64,000 bases of DNA from Pseudomonadota bacterium (lineage in GTDB: Bacteria; Pseudomonadota; Gammaproteobacteria; Burkholderiales; Burkholderiaceae_C): assembly GCA_020161065.1 (NCBI GenBank), contig JAIUPH010000006.1, forward strand, positions 62,001-126,000. Direction: 5' to 3'. Under the pieces are notes generated by a model that saw only the letters and a program-made list of their open reading frames with translations, was not told where the DNA came from and did no database searches. How positions within the stretch are numbered: position 1 is the stretch's first letter; the number at the start of each line of letters is the position of its first letter. Both the position numbers and the translations under genes were made by a program. Below are positions 1 to 8,840 of the stretch, piece by piece.

Positions 1-537
1 CTGCACATCGGTCAGCACGATCGAGAACGTTCCGCCGAAGTCGCCGATGTCGGTGCCAAAGAAGCCGAAGGCATGAACGGCCGAATCGAATGTCACCACG
101 ATGGCACCGGTGTCTGCCGTGCTCGAATCGCCCTTCATGTTCTGGTTGTTCACCAGATACGCACCAACGGCCGTGCCGGTGGTGTCGTAGCGGCCACTGC
201 TGGCACCGCTGGCCAGCTGGCACGTGGCCAAGTCAGGGACCACATCACCATCGCCCTTGCGCAGGCAGCCGATCGTCGCGCCAAGGCCGGCAGACGTGAA
301 CGGTTGAGTGCCGGTGAGGCTGGAAAAGGACTCGGTGCCCGCAACGTCGATCAGGCTCAGGAAAGCGGTGTGAGCCTTGGACACATCGCCACTGGGCCCA
401 TTGATTGAGCCGTCGTTGCGATCACCATAGAACGTGGTCATGGTTCCATTCGTCGTCGTCACGTAGTTTGCATGGGCTGATGCCCAGCATCCCAGTACGG
501 CACTGATGACGGCAACTTTGCGAAGCGTGGAAGTCAT
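1..537 (-). CDS. Secreted protein, probable PEP-CTERM-type, 3' end outside window
   Basis: The first 179 codons are visible. The gene starts with ATG at 537-535 and is still open at base 1. A signal peptide is clear: positive N-terminus (MTSTLRKV), hydrophobic stretch and an Ala-x-Ala site ending WASAHA near residue 23. The mature part is rich in Thr, Ser, Gly and Asp, with few Cys. The stretch AFGFFGTDIGDFGGTFS near the visible end resembles the beta-sandwich region of many exosortase (PEP-CTERM) substrates. The C-terminal sorting signal would lie outside the window, so the assignment is an inference. No enzymatic motif is visible. A 187-bp gap separates it from ribD. An extracellular or surface role is likely. 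Confidence 0.6.
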   Translation of the reverse strand, partial: MTSTLRKVAVISAVLGCWASAHANYVTTTNGTMTTFYGDRNDGSINGPSGDVSKAHTAFLSLIDVAGTESFSSLTGTQPFTSAGLGATIGCLRKGDGDVVPDLATCQLASGASSGRYDTTGTAVGAYLVNNQNMKGDSSTADTGAIVVTFDSAVHAFGFFGTDIGDFGGTFSIVLTDVQ

Positions 538-703
538 TCTTGATCCTCGTCGTTGGAGTGACCATGCGCTACCGGCAGATCCCTCGATGGATAAAGCGGT
601 GACAGCAAGTCGTGTGCCTTGTGAGAAATTCCTATGATCGACAGGAACTTGGGGGGTGCCGACGCAAATCGAACGAAGGCCGTGTCAAAGGAGCCGACAG
701 GTG

Positions 704-721
704 TTGCCGGCATGCCGGCAA
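704..721. repeat. 18-bp perfect palindrome beside the ribD stop codon
   Basis: TTGCCGGCATGCCGGCAA is a perfect dyad just downstream of the ribD stop. There is no loop and no T-run, so it is a poor intrinsic terminator. It may be a protein site, a weak terminator or chance in GC-rich DNA. Confidence 0.3.
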
Positions 722-724
722 GCG

Positions 725-1837
725 TCAGGGCTGCCGAAACCGCAGTCGCAGGTCGCCCGCGACCACCACGGCCTCTTGCAAACGCCAGGCCACGGCCTGC
801 TCCAACTGCTCGATAGGTCCGAACTGAGCGATGGCCGGCCCTGACCCCAGCACCTTCGGGGCCAGGTAGACGATCAACTCGTCCACCAGGCCGGCAGCCA
901 TCCAGGCCCCGTTGAGCACGGCGCCCGCCTCCACGTGCACTTCGTTGACCTGCCGCCGTGCCAGGGTTTTCACCAGTTCGTGCAGGTCGACCCGCTGACC
1001 GGGAAGACCGCTGACCAGTACCTCGGCTCCCGCCGCCCGCAAGGCGTCGGCGCGCGCGCGGTCGACGCTGGTCGTGGCGATCAGGCATTTTCCGGGTGGC
1101 GCCAGAATGGGTGCGTCCGTCGGTGTTCGAAGTGCCGAGTCGACGATCACCCGCAGCGGTTGCAGCGCCGTCTCGACCAGCCGAACATCGAGGCGCGGCC
1201 GGTCGGCCAGCACCGTGCCAATGCCGGTCAGCACGGCCGATGCGCGTCGGCGCCAGGCATGGGTGTCGTGTCGCGCGGCTGGGCCGGTGATCCATTGGCT
1301 GCGGCCATTGGGCAGCGCGGTGCGGCCATCGATCGACATGGCCACTTTCAGGCGCACCCAGGGGCGGCCGCGCTCCACGTGGGACAGAAAGCCGATGTTG
1401 ATCTCGCGCGCTTGCGTCGCCAGCGGGTGATCGGCAGGTAGCAAATCCACCTGCAGGCCGGCCGCCGCCAGCCGCCGCAATCCTTCGCCCGCCACCTGCG
1501 GAAAGGGGTCGCGGATCGCCACGACCACCCGCGACAGCCCGGCCCGTGTCAGCGCGTCGCAGCACGGCGGCGTGCGACCGTGGTGGGCACAGGGTTCGAG
1601 CGTGACCCAGGCAGTGCCGCCGCGGAGATCGGCGCCGGCTTGTTCGGCCAGGTGCAAGGCATGCGCTTCGGCATGCGGCCCGCCCGCATGTTGAGTCCAG
1701 CCTTCGGCGCGTACCACTCCCTCGCGGTCGGCCAACACGCAGCCGACTCGCGGATTGGGATCGGACAGGCCGATCGACTTCTCGGCCAGTGCAAGTGCCA
1801 GTTGCAAACGGCTTTCGTCGATGCCACTGAGATTCAT
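725..1837 (-). CDS. ribD: Bifunctional riboflavin biosynthesis deaminase/reductase RibD
   Basis: Cytosolic enzyme of riboflavin synthesis: it deaminates the pyrimidine intermediate made from GTP and then reduces its ribose side chain with NADPH. The 370 residues are the usual length. The N-terminal cytidine-deaminase-type domain (about 1-145) carries the zinc site: H55-A-E57 and C83/C92 in the PCAHHGRTPPC motif. The C-terminal reductase domain (about 150-368) contains VRLKVAMSIDGRTALPNG, typical of RibD/RibG. It lies 34 bp downstream of pilV on the same strand and could be read through from the pilin operon. A ribD neighbour of minor-pilin operons is common in Burkholderiales. Confidence 0.96.
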   Translation of the reverse strand: MNLSGIDESRLQLALALAEKSIGLSDPNPRVGCVLADREGVVRAEGWTQHAGGPHAEAHALHLAEQAGADLRGGTAWVTLEPCAHHGRTPPCCDALTRAGLSRVVVAIRDPFPQVAGEGLRRLAAAGLQVDLLPADHPLATQAREINIGFLSHVERGRPWVRLKVAMSIDGRTALPNGRSQWITGPAARHDTHAWRRRASAVLTGIGTVLADRPRLDVRLVETALQPLRVIVDSALRTPTDAPILAPPGKCLIATTSVDRARADALRAAGAEVLVSGLPGQRVDLHELVKTLARRQVNEVHVEAGAVLNGAWMAAGLVDELIVYLAPKVLGSGPAIAQFGPIEQLEQAVAWRLQEAVVVAGDLRLRFRQP

Positions 1838-1871
1838 TGCAGCGCGGTCGCGCCGATCGGACCAGGCAACG

Positions 1872-3062
1872 TCAGGGCTGATGGTTCCAGGTGGTGCTCT
1901 GGATCAGTGGCGTTGACGTGTCGTCGTCGGGGCACGAAAAGTCCGCTCGGATAATCAGGAAATTCTGACTGACCAGCGATTCGGTGACGTTGGCATACAG
2001 CTTCGGATGCTCGGCGTTGGTCATCTTGCGCTGCGGTGTCGGTGAAGCGCCAGTGCAACTGGCAGTGCTGCCTTCCGCGCCCCAAATGGTGTCGCCGACC
2101 AGAGGATCGCAGTCACGTACCGGGGTGTAGCGGCAAACGCGATAGTGGTCCGCGTCCATTTGCTCGGAATTGGCTGCAAGACCGGTAAAGCCGAGGGTCG
2201 ACATGCCGCTCCATTTGGCCCCCGTCAGCGGGTCGACCGGCACCGCGCAGTAATAGGCGTAGTAGGTCGAAAATGGTTCCTGGAAACACGTGGCGCCAGA
2301 GACATCGACGGAAACCGAGACTGGAAACGCCGCGCTCGATGGGTTCTCGCCTTGCGCCGGCGTCGGTTGCGGCGCACTGGTCTGGAAATCGACGAAGCCG
2401 GCGAGCAGGCGCCAGTAAACCGTCGCGCAAACGTCGCTGCTGTTGCAGTTCTTCTCGATGTAGCCCGTGGTGTTGTTGAAAACCCAGTAGCCGGTGCTGC
2501 CTGGCGGCGTGAACTTGCTCGTGCCGTCGCTCTGGTCGATGGCCGTTGGCGGAATCGACGCATGCCGGCCGCGGGGAGGCCGGGTTTTGCTGCCGCCCAG
2601 TGGCGGTATGCCCACCGTCGCGGCCAGCTCGGTCAGGTTGCCGGTGATGGCCGACACCAGCCGCACCGACTGGACATTCCCGGCGCGATCGGTCCATTGG
2701 ACATCGACGACGAAGTTCTTGCTGCGCCCGCTGCCCAGGTCGGGAATGGTCACGGTACGCAGGTAGGTGGCGTTGGTGCCGGCGATCGTTTCCGGGGCTG
2801 GGCTCACCAAGTCGGTCCACGCGATCTTGCCGGCCGTCGTGGTCATCGCGCTGACGGCGCGCCGCGACTCGATCGCCGTCTGCGCCAGCCGGGTGGCCTC
2901 GGTCCGCTGCTTGGCGATGTCGGAGTTCTGCCGCAGCGCCGACTGCATGGCGACCACGCCCAGCATGCCGAAGCCCATCACGGCCATCGCGACCAGGGCT
3001 TCGATCAGTGAAACGCCGCGTTGCCGCCGGCGGTGCCATGTCCTTTGGAGCAGGGCAGACAT
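1872..3062 (-). CDS. pilV: Type IV pilus minor pilin PilV, long form
   Basis: Minor pilin of type IV pilus assembly, inserted in the inner membrane and processed by prepilin peptidase. The N-terminus has the class III signal (RQRGVSLIEALVAMAVMGF): a cleavage Gly, Glu at mature position 5 and a hydrophobic helix. The 396 residues are about twice the usual PilV length. The extra C-terminal part (about 170-396) has several Cys and aromatic clusters and looks like a folded extracellular domain. The ATG at 3062-3060 overlaps the pilX stop (TGATG), which fixes the start. In-frame sequence continues upstream but belongs to pilX in another frame. The unusual size matters because pilY1 is absent here. 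Confidence 0.88.
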   Translation of the reverse strand: MSALLQRTWHRRRQRGVSLIEALVAMAVMGFGMLGVVAMQSALRQNSDIAKQRTEATRLAQTAIESRRAVSAMTTTAGKIAWTDLVSPAPETIAGTNATYLRTVTIPDLGSGRSKNFVVDVQWTDRAGNVQSVRLVSAITGNLTELAATVGIPPLGGSKTRPPRGRHASIPPTAIDQSDGTSKFTPPGSTGYWVFNNTTGYIEKNCNSSDVCATVYWRLLAGFVDFQTSAPQPTPAQGENPSSAAFPVSVSVDVSGATCFQEPFSTYYAYYCAVPVDPLTGAKWSGMSTLGFTGLAANSEQMDADHYRVCRYTPVRDCDPLVGDTIWGAEGSTASCTGASPTPQRKMTNAEHPKLYANVTESLVSQNFLIIRADFSCPDDDTSTPLIQSTTWNHQP

Positions 3063-4372
3063 CAGAAGTCCTTCCAGGTGCCAGGCACGATGACGAAAGA
3101 GCCGGTCCTGTAGCGCAGGAGATCGAGGATGCCGAGGTCGTAGGCGACGGTCGTCGTCGCATTGCCGGCGATGTCGCCTTCGCCGATGACCGCCCCCAGC
3201 ACGCTGCCGTTGCCTGCCGTCACCCAGCTTGCGGCCTGCGAGTAGATGAGGCCGTAGAACTGCGTGGCCGCGCCGGAGAACTGCACGTTGCCGGTTGCGA
3301 CCAGCGCGACAGGTTCGGTGGCGCTGCCGACGTCGCCGCCGGCGTCGAACAGGACCGATCCGTTGGCCCAAAGGATGCGCCCTGGGTTCGCGGTGGCGGC
3401 GGATTGGATTTCCGACGTCGTGCAAGTGGCGCTGCAATCGATCTGCAAGGCCCCGGGCTGGTCGCGATAAGTGGTCCTGGCCATGCCGAAGGTCGACACG
3501 AACATGGAATCGGGTCGCTCCGCAAGCGGGAACCCGCCGAACGTCAGCGCGTTGTCATTGTCGACAACGGACCCTGCGGCCGGACTGCCTGCAATCGTGT
3601 GCAGCGACAAGCCCACCAGCGTCGTGGCGCCCCCGGTGTGGACCGTGATGCCCGATGCCTTGGCATTGGTGTTGTAGAAGGCTGCCGCCGCGCCGCCGAG
3701 GTTCAGATTGCCGCGAGCGGTGACCGCTGCAACCGGCGTGGACGTCACCGCACCCTTCAGCGTCAGGTAGGCCGCCGCGTAGGCGCGGCCTTCGTTGTCG
3801 GTGCCGGCACCATCGTCGAACTTCAGGCAGGTCTCGGAGTAGACCGTACAGCCGTTGACCTCGATCCTGACCAGCATCCGTCTTGCCGGAGCCGGATGCG
3901 TCGTGAACCGCACGCGATAAGCCGGCAGCACGGCCGATGCGGCAGGCAGTGCCGGCGCGGGGTCGCCATTGACGGGGCAACTGCAATTCCACGAGGCACC
4001 GTTGAAGACGCAACTCGGCGTCAGCGCCTGGCCGCTGGGCATCTTGGTCGTCGGCGTGATGTGGCCGGTGGTGCCGTCGATGCTCAGATAGCGCTGGCGA
4101 AACGTCGTGTCGGCCACGTTGGCGCTGGGCAGGCAACTGGCGCTGATGCGGCCGCTGTTCAGCAGGCCCAGCGCCCATTGAAGTCCGGCCTCGGCTGCCT
4201 CGGAAGCCATCGTCGAGCGCAACTGATTGGCCGAGGTCTTCTGTTCGAAAATCAGGTTGCGACTGGTGTAGGCGGCCACCATCGAGATCAGGAAGAACAA
4301 CACCATCACCACGATCAACGTGGCTGCACCGTGTTCGCGCGGGCGCTGCAAGCGCAGGGAGCCGTTCTTCAT
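3062..4372 (-). CDS. pilX: Type IV pilus assembly protein PilX, long form
   Basis: PilX-type minor pseudopilin. The N-terminus HGAATLIVVMVLFFLISMVAA has the small-residue cleavage region and membrane helix of PilX proteins, without the Glu5 of canonical pilins, as is usual in this family. RNLIFEQKTSANQLRSTMASEAAEAGLQWA follows, the region typical of the PilX N-terminal domain. At 436 residues it is more than twice the usual length; the remainder (about 100-436) is a Ser/Thr/Ala-rich extracellular domain. It overlaps pilW by 4 bp and pilV by 1 bp, so translation is coupled. It probably belongs to the tip or priming complex of the pilus. Confidence 0.85.
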   Translation of the reverse strand: MKNGSLRLQRPREHGAATLIVVMVLFFLISMVAAYTSRNLIFEQKTSANQLRSTMASEAAEAGLQWALGLLNSGRISASCLPSANVADTTFRQRYLSIDGTTGHITPTTKMPSGQALTPSCVFNGASWNCSCPVNGDPAPALPAASAVLPAYRVRFTTHPAPARRMLVRIEVNGCTVYSETCLKFDDGAGTDNEGRAYAAAYLTLKGAVTSTPVAAVTARGNLNLGGAAAAFYNTNAKASGITVHTGGATTLVGLSLHTIAGSPAAGSVVDNDNALTFGGFPLAERPDSMFVSTFGMARTTYRDQPGALQIDCSATCTTSEIQSAATANPGRILWANGSVLFDAGGDVGSATEPVALVATGNVQFSGAATQFYGLIYSQAASWVTAGNGSVLGAVIGEGDIAGNATTTVAYDLGILDLLRYRTGSFVIVPGTWKDF

Positions 4373-5055
4373 TTCGGGCAGATCAGGTTGGGGTTCAGGG
4401 GATCCTTGTACTCAACGTAATCGTTGCGGATGCGAACGTTGGTCGACAGGCTGCGTTGCACGTTGCTGTCGCTGACGGCCTCTCCGGCGATATCCACCCG
4501 GTAGTCGCGCACGCGATAGACGGGCCAGCAGGCCTTCGTGCCATCGGCACACAGCTTGGGGCACGGGAGTTGGGTCGGCGCCGTTCCAAGATCGGTGATG
4601 GTGAAGGCGGTGATCTTCAGCGAGCGCCTGTCGGTGAGTTCCTGCCAGCCGGCGTCGGCCAACTGGGACTTGATCGTGTTCGTTGCCGCATCGAACTTGA
4701 AACCGTAGGGGCCTGTTTCGCCGGGGGCGCGGTTGTAGACGAAGCGCACTTCGCTTGTCGACGGCGTCAAGATGCCCTGATTGGCATTGGGCGCCTCCGT
4801 GCCGTCCGGCCAGACCCAGGCATCCATCGCCAGGCTGTAGCCCGCACGGCGCAATTCGCGCGTGACGATGTCGGCCGTGCTGCGCAAATCCTGCTGGATC
4901 TGCGTCTCGAGCAGCAAGCGACGGTTGCTGGACAACTGGTTGGCCACCAGCATCGCCGCGGCGGCGGCCACGAACAGGCCGACCGTGATGCCGACCATCA
5001 ACTCGACCAGCGACAGGCCCTTTTGCCGATACGGGCCGCGGCGCGCGCCTAGCAT
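4369..5055 (-). CDS. pilW: Type IV pilus assembly protein PilW
   Basis: Minor pilin of the PilW family (prepilin-type, inner membrane then pilus tip). The class III signal is KGLSLVELMVGITVGLFVAAAAA, with Glu at mature position 5. It is followed by NRRLLLETQIQQDLRSTADIVTRELRRAGY, the long amphipathic helix and RRAGY motif characteristic of PilW. Cys pairs near the C-terminus (LPCPKLCADG and ACWPVY) suggest disulfides. The 228 residues are somewhat shorter than many PilW proteins. The start overlaps the upstream fimT stop by 7 bp and the end overlaps pilX by 4 bp. Confidence 0.88.
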   Translation of the reverse strand: MLGARRGPYRQKGLSLVELMVGITVGLFVAAAAAMLVANQLSSNRRLLLETQIQQDLRSTADIVTRELRRAGYSLAMDAWVWPDGTEAPNANQGILTPSTSEVRFVYNRAPGETGPYGFKFDAATNTIKSQLADAGWQELTDRRSLKITAFTITDLGTAPTQLPCPKLCADGTKACWPVYRVRDYRVDIAGEAVSDSNVQRSLSTNVRIRNDYVEYKDPLNPNLICPK

Positions 5056-5669
5056 GCCGCTTCCTTGATCTTCGACGACGCGGGCGCGCAGAGGGTCGGG
5101 CGGCCGCTCTGGCCGATCACGATATCGACTTCGAGATCCGTACCAGCCCAGGTCCGGATCTTGAACATGTCGAGCGGCTCCCAGGCAAAGTCGAGCGGAA
5201 TCGTGTACAGACCGCCGGCCAACGGTTCAAACGCAAACTCGCTGGCGTTGTTCTTGTTGACCGCGACGTCCGGATAGACCCGCAGTTTGGTCCCGTCCTT
5301 CGGAATCCTGACCGTCTTGATCTCGGTGTAGCCGGCGGGCAGCCCGTTGCAGGGACTGGCCAGCAGGCAGTTGCACTGCAGGCCATCGTTCGAGTAGGTG
5401 AAGATCGAATAGCAGGTCATCGTTGCATCGTTCTGGAAAGCGACGCGAATCTTGGTCCTGCGGGTGGCGGCCTCGCTGCGGGCGAACTGCATGTCGGTCA
5501 CCACCTGAGCGTTCAGGTTGACGACACGCTGTTTGTCGATCATCTGTCGGAACGATGGGGCCGTGACCGCAATGATGATGACGAGCAACGCTACGACGAC
5601 CAACAGCTCCACGAGGGTGACGCCGGCAGGCCCGGGCCGCAGGCGAGGCTTCACTAGCGGACCCAGCAT
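5049..5669 (-). CDS. GspH/FimT family minor pseudopilin
   Basis: Prepilin-like protein of 206 residues with the signal PAGVTLVELLVVVALLVIIIAV, followed by SFRQMIDKQRVVNLNAQVVTDMQFARSEA. That helix and the QFARSEA motif are diagnostic of GspH/FimT pseudopilins. The ATG at 5669-5667 was chosen because it places the signal at the usual 15 residues from the start; it overlaps the pilE 3' end by 16 bp. A longer in-frame start would add 30 residues that duplicate the pilE coding region. Likely a minor pilin of the same tip complex as PilV, PilW and PilX. It is one of two FimT-like genes in the cluster. Confidence 0.85.
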   Translation of the reverse strand: MLGPLVKPRLRPGPAGVTLVELLVVVALLVIIIAVTAPSFRQMIDKQRVVNLNAQVVTDMQFARSEAATRRTKIRVAFQNDATMTCYSIFTYSNDGLQCNCLLASPCNGLPAGYTEIKTVRIPKDGTKLRVYPDVAVNKNNASEFAFEPLAGGLYTIPLDFAWEPLDMFKIRTWAGTDLEVDIVIGQSGRPTLCAPASSKIKEAAC

Positions 5670-6127
5670 TTGTCGATCGCCACGTAGTTCAACGGATCGC
5701 CATTGCTCGACGCATAGGTGAGGTTGCCTCCCGACAATCGCACGCCGAGCTTGGCGCAATCCCCGTCGGCGGCTTGGCTCGTGCCGCTGACCGCCGTGGC
5801 GATGGCGTCGTAGCTCTTCTCCGTGACGTTGTCGAGCGACAGCGTGTAGTAGCCGCCGGTCGTGGGCGACACAATGCCCAGGCCCGTTGGCAATGCGGCA
5901 GTCAGATTGGTGGCGTATGCCGCGTTGTTGGATCGCCAGCGCTCCTGCGCCTGCTGGATGGCCGCCAGCGCCGTGAAAGCCTCCGAGCGACGGCTCTTGC
6001 GGATCGAGCCCATGAAGCTCGGGAATGCGATCGCGGCCAGGATGCCGATGACGACGACGGCGATCAGCAACTCGATGAGCGTGAAGCCACGGGCTTTTCG
6101 GGTAACGGTCGAAGAACGCTGGCGCAT
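5654..6127 (-). CDS. pilE: Type IV pilin PilE (minor pilin)
   Basis: 157-residue type IVa pilin-like protein. The signal is KARGFTLIELLIAVVVIGILAAIAFPSF, the canonical G^FTLIE cleavage site followed by the pilin helix. It is followed by RRSEAFTALAAIQQAQERWRSNN, typical of PilE/ComE minor pilins of betaproteobacteria. The C-terminal Cys pair (DGDCAKLGV and DKCWVR) is the expected D-region disulfide. In this genomic setting PilE usually acts as a minor pilin rather than the major pilus subunit. Upstream lie 101 bp that include a small GC-rich hairpin, then another fimT-like gene on the same strand. Confidence 0.9.
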   Translation of the reverse strand: MRQRSSTVTRKARGFTLIELLIAVVVIGILAAIAFPSFMGSIRKSRRSEAFTALAAIQQAQERWRSNNAAYATNLTAALPTGLGIVSPTTGGYYTLSLDNVTEKSYDAIATAVSGTSQAADGDCAKLGVRLSGGNLTYASSNGDPLNYVAIDKCWVR

Positions 6128-6228
6128 GCCGGCATTGTCGGCGTGCTGCCCTTGGAACGGCGCCTCTGCACCCGCCCGCTCGTCGCCTGCCGCTGACCGG
6201 CCGTCGCCAGGACCCCGTTGTTAGGGGG

Positions 6229-6765
6229 TCAGCAGGCCGGATAGCCGCTGATCGAACCTGCGGCCCGGCAGGTGTGCGCGCGCCCCATCACATTGACGAC
6301 CACCTTGAGTTGCTGGCCACCGGCGGCAGCCAGGGTCAGCGTGCCGGTCGGCGTCACGGTGCCCAGCTTGCCGTCGAAGATCATGTTCGAGACATTGGCG
6401 GACACGGTGACCGGATGGCTGGTGCCCAAGTGCGCCGCGTGCAGCAGGCGGCCTTGCGCGGAGCAGGTGGCGGCGGCGCCGGCGCATTGGCAGGAGCCGG
6501 AGGGGCCGGCATGGATCACATAGCAACTGCCGCCCGTGTCGGTGGCCGTGGCCAGACGAACGGTTTGCCCCAGCGCCACCGCGCTGGCACGAGCGAACTG
6601 GACGTCCGTGCGCAACTGGGCAACGGCCTGATGGAGCGACTGGTTGGCGCGCATCCGCGACAGGTCGGGCAGCGCGGAGCCCAGCAAGACGCTGGTGATG
6701 CCCAGCACGGCAGTCATCTCGACCAGCGTCACGCCGGCTTGGCGGCGGATAGAGGGCTTGTGCAT
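6229..6765 (-). CDS. fimT: GspH/FimT family minor pseudopilin, first gene of pilin cluster
   Basis: 178 residues with the class III signal RRQAGVTLVEMTAVLGITSVLLGSALP and the QLRTDVQFARASAVALGQ motif that places it in the GspH/FimT family. Glu5 is present. Two C-terminal Cys (HTCRA and YPAC) and an internal CQCAG suggest disulfides. A good ribosome binding site (AGGAGA) sits 6 bp before the ATG at 6765-6763, so this is probably the first gene of the minor-pilin transcription unit. A short dyad (6211-6230) covers its stop codon and could partly attenuate transcription into pilE. Confidence 0.86.
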   Translation of the reverse strand: MHKPSIRRQAGVTLVEMTAVLGITSVLLGSALPDLSRMRANQSLHQAVAQLRTDVQFARASAVALGQTVRLATATDTGGSCYVIHAGPSGSCQCAGAAATCSAQGRLLHAAHLGTSHPVTVSANVSNMIFDGKLGTVTPTGTLTLAAAGGQQLKVVVNVMGRAHTCRAAGSISGYPAC

Positions 6766-6850
6766 GACGTTCTCCTGTGTTGAACCGTGCGGTCACTGTA
6801 GGAAAACGCCCTCGCCGCCGCGCCCCCAGCGCGGGGGCTTCGGCCTTCGG

Positions 6851-6874
6851 AAAAGGTGGGCCCCCGGGCCCACC
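6851..6874 (-). terminator. Rho-independent terminator after glyA-nrdR
   Basis: On the minus strand a 9-bp GC stem (GGTGGGCCC paired with GGGCCCACC, 2-base loop) is followed directly by TTTTCC. It lies 28 bp past the nrdR stop and separates the glyA-nrdR unit from the pilin cluster. Confidence 0.75.
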
Positions 6875-6886
6875 CCCGGATGGGGG

Positions 6887-6914
6887 ATCAGATGTCGCGG
6901 ATCAGATGTCGCGG
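6887..6914. repeat. 14-bp tandem duplication at the nrdR stop codon
   Basis: ATCAGATGTCGCGG occurs twice in direct succession, and the first five bases follow again. The downstream copy re-creates the last codons and stop of nrdR outside the gene. It is a recent-looking slippage duplication that leaves NrdR unchanged. Confidence 0.7.
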
Positions 6915-7345
6915 ATCAGCTGCCGGAACTCGTCGACGTCTTCGAAGCTGCGGTACACCGACGCAAAGCGCACGTAGGCCACCTTGTCGATGCGCTTGAG
7001 CTCGCGCATCACCAGTTCGCCCAGGCGGGTGCTGGGCACCTCGCGGGCGCCGCTGGACAGCAGCTTGTCGCGGATGCGCTCCAGCGCCGCGTCGATCTGC
7101 TCCACGCTGACCGGGCGCTTGCGCAGCGCCAGCATCATCGACGCGCGCAGCTTGGCGGCGTCGAACTCGACGCGCGCGCCGTCCTTCTTCACCACCGCCG
7201 GCATCACGATGTCGGCGCGCTCGTAAGTGGTGAAGCGCTTCTCGCAGTGCAGGCAGCGCCGGCGGCGGCGCACCACGTCACCTTCGTCGGACTCGCGCGT
7301 CTCGACGACCTGGGTCTCGTCGTGGTTGCAGAACGGGCAGTGCAT
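6902..7345 (-). CDS. nrdR: Transcriptional repressor NrdR
   Basis: Zinc-finger and ATP-cone repressor of ribonucleotide reductase genes; it senses dATP/ATP and binds NrdR boxes. The N-terminal zinc ribbon has C3-P-F-C6 and C31-L-H-C34. The ATP-cone domain spans about 49-139 and opens with [22 protein letters not shown]. The 147 residues match the family. It lies 33 bp downstream of glyA on the same strand, the usual glyA-nrdR arrangement of Burkholderiales, and is followed by a terminator. Confidence 0.97.
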   Translation of the reverse strand: MHCPFCNHDETQVVETRESDEGDVVRRRRRCLHCEKRFTTYERADIVMPAVVKKDGARVEFDAAKLRASMMLALRKRPVSVEQIDAALERIRDKLLSSGAREVPSTRLGELVMRELKRIDKVAYVRFASVYRSFEDVDEFRQLIRDI

Positions 7346-7378
7346 CGGCCGCCAACTCGTGCCCGGCGCCCGCGCGGC

Positions 7379-8629
7379 TCAGCGGTAGACCGGGAAGTCG
7401 CGCGCCAGCGCCGCCACCTTGGCACGCACGGCGGCGATGTTGGCTTCGTCGTGCGGCTGGTCCAGCACGTCGGCGATCAGGTGCGCGGTCTGGCGCGCCT
7501 GGTCTTCCTTGAAGCCGCGCGTCGTCATCGCCGGGCTGCCCAGGCGGATGCCGCTGGTCACCATCGGCTTTTGTGGGTCGTTGGGGATGCCGTTCTTGTT
7601 GCAGGTCATGTGGGCCTTGCCGAGGATGCTTTCCGCTTCCTTGCCGGTCAGGCCCTTGGGGCGCAGGTCGACCAGCATCACGTGGCTTTCGGTGCGGCCG
7701 CTGACGATGCGCAGGCCGCGCTCGGTCAGCGTGTCGGCCAGCACGCGGGCGTTCAACGCCACCTGCTGCTGGTAGACCTTGAACTCGGGCGCCAGCGCTT
7801 CCTTGAAGGCCACGGCCTTGGCCGCGATGACGTGCATCAGCGGGCCGCCCTGGATGCCGGGGAAGATGGCGCTGTTGATCTTCTTGGCAATGTCTTCGTG
7901 GTTGGTGACGACGATGCCGCCGCGCGGGCCGCGCAGGCTTTTGTGCGTGGTGCTGGTCACCACGTCGGCGTGCGGCACCGGGTTGGGGTAGACGCCGGCG
8001 GCGATCAGCCCGGCGTAGTGCGCCATGTCGACCATGAAGTACGCGCCGACCGCCTTGGCCACCTTGGCGAAGCGCTCGAAGTCGATGCGCAGGCTGTAGG
8101 CGCTGGCGCCGGCGATGATGAGCTTGGGCTTTTGCTCGTGGGCCAAGCGTTCCATCGCGTCGTAGTCGATGGTCTCGTGGGCGTCCAGCCCGTAGCTGAC
8201 CACCTTGAACCACTTGCCGCTCATGTTGAGCGCCATGCCGTGGGTCAGGTGGCCGCCTTCGGCCAGGCTCATGCCCATCACGGTGTCGCCGGGCTGCAGC
8301 AGGCCGAAGAAGACCGCCTGGTTGGCCTGGCTGCCGGAGTTGGCCTGCACGTTGGCGAAGTTGGCGCCGTAGAGCTGCTTGAGGCGGTCGATGGCGAGTT
8401 GCTCGACCACGTCGACGTATTCGCAGCCGCCGTAGTAGCGCTTGCCCGGGTAGCCTTCGGCGTACTTGTTGGTGAGCTGGCTGCCCTGGGCGGCCATCAC
8501 CGCGGGGCTGGTGTAGTTCTCCGAGGCGATCAGCTCGATGTGCTCTTCCTGGCGGCGGTTCTCGGCCTGGATCGCGGCCCAGATCTCGGGGTCGACGTTG
8601 GCGATGGTGGACGTGTGGCGGTCGAACAT
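7379..8629 (-). CDS. glyA: Serine hydroxymethyltransferase
   Basis: PLP enzyme that interconverts serine plus tetrahydrofolate and glycine plus methylene-tetrahydrofolate in the cytosol; it feeds one-carbon units to purines, thymidylate and methionine. The 416 residues match the family. Visible motifs are [11 protein letters not shown] near the N-terminus, [15 protein letters not shown], and the PLP-lysine motif [14 protein letters not shown] with Lys230. The ATG at 8629-8627 is preceded by AGAGGA with good spacing. In an autotroph it also links to glycine made from phosphoglycolate. Confidence 0.98.
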   Translation of the reverse strand: MFDRHTSTIANVDPEIWAAIQAENRRQEEHIELIASENYTSPAVMAAQGSQLTNKYAEGYPGKRYYGGCEYVDVVEQLAIDRLKQLYGANFANVQANSGSQANQAVFFGLLQPGDTVMGMSLAEGGHLTHGMALNMSGKWFKVVSYGLDAHETIDYDAMERLAHEQKPKLIIAGASAYSLRIDFERFAKVAKAVGAYFMVDMAHYAGLIAAGVYPNPVPHADVVTSTTHKSLRGPRGGIVVTNHEDIAKKINSAIFPGIQGGPLMHVIAAKAVAFKEALAPEFKVYQQQVALNARVLADTLTERGLRIVSGRTESHVMLVDLRPKGLTGKEAESILGKAHMTCNKNGIPNDPQKPMVTSGIRLGSPAMTTRGFKEDQARQTAHLIADVLDQPHDEANIAAVRAKVAALARDFPVYR

Positions 8630-8840
8630 GTTGGCAGTCCTCTTCGGGTGGAAGGGCCTTCGAGCGCCGGCACCGAGAAAACACCGGCCGGTGCGCGGTC
8701 GAGGGCTGCCCAGGCGAACGGCTGAAGGCGCGGCACGCCAGGCGGCCGCACTCGCGCTTCCCGGTGGTCGTCCACCTCGGCGGGGGCTTGGCTCGGCCCC
8801 GCCTATCGCCAGTCGCGCGAGCCGCGAGTGTAGCGCCGGG

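Noticed and set aside
534-1565. Open frame of 343 codons overlapping ribD on the same strand
   Set aside because: Arg/Gly/Ala-rich shadow frame; ribD has all catalytic motifs in its own frame.
8630-8840. glyA leader considered as a glycine or folate riboswitch
   Set aside because: No tandem aptamer-like conserved motifs were visible; only GC-rich sequence with small dyads.
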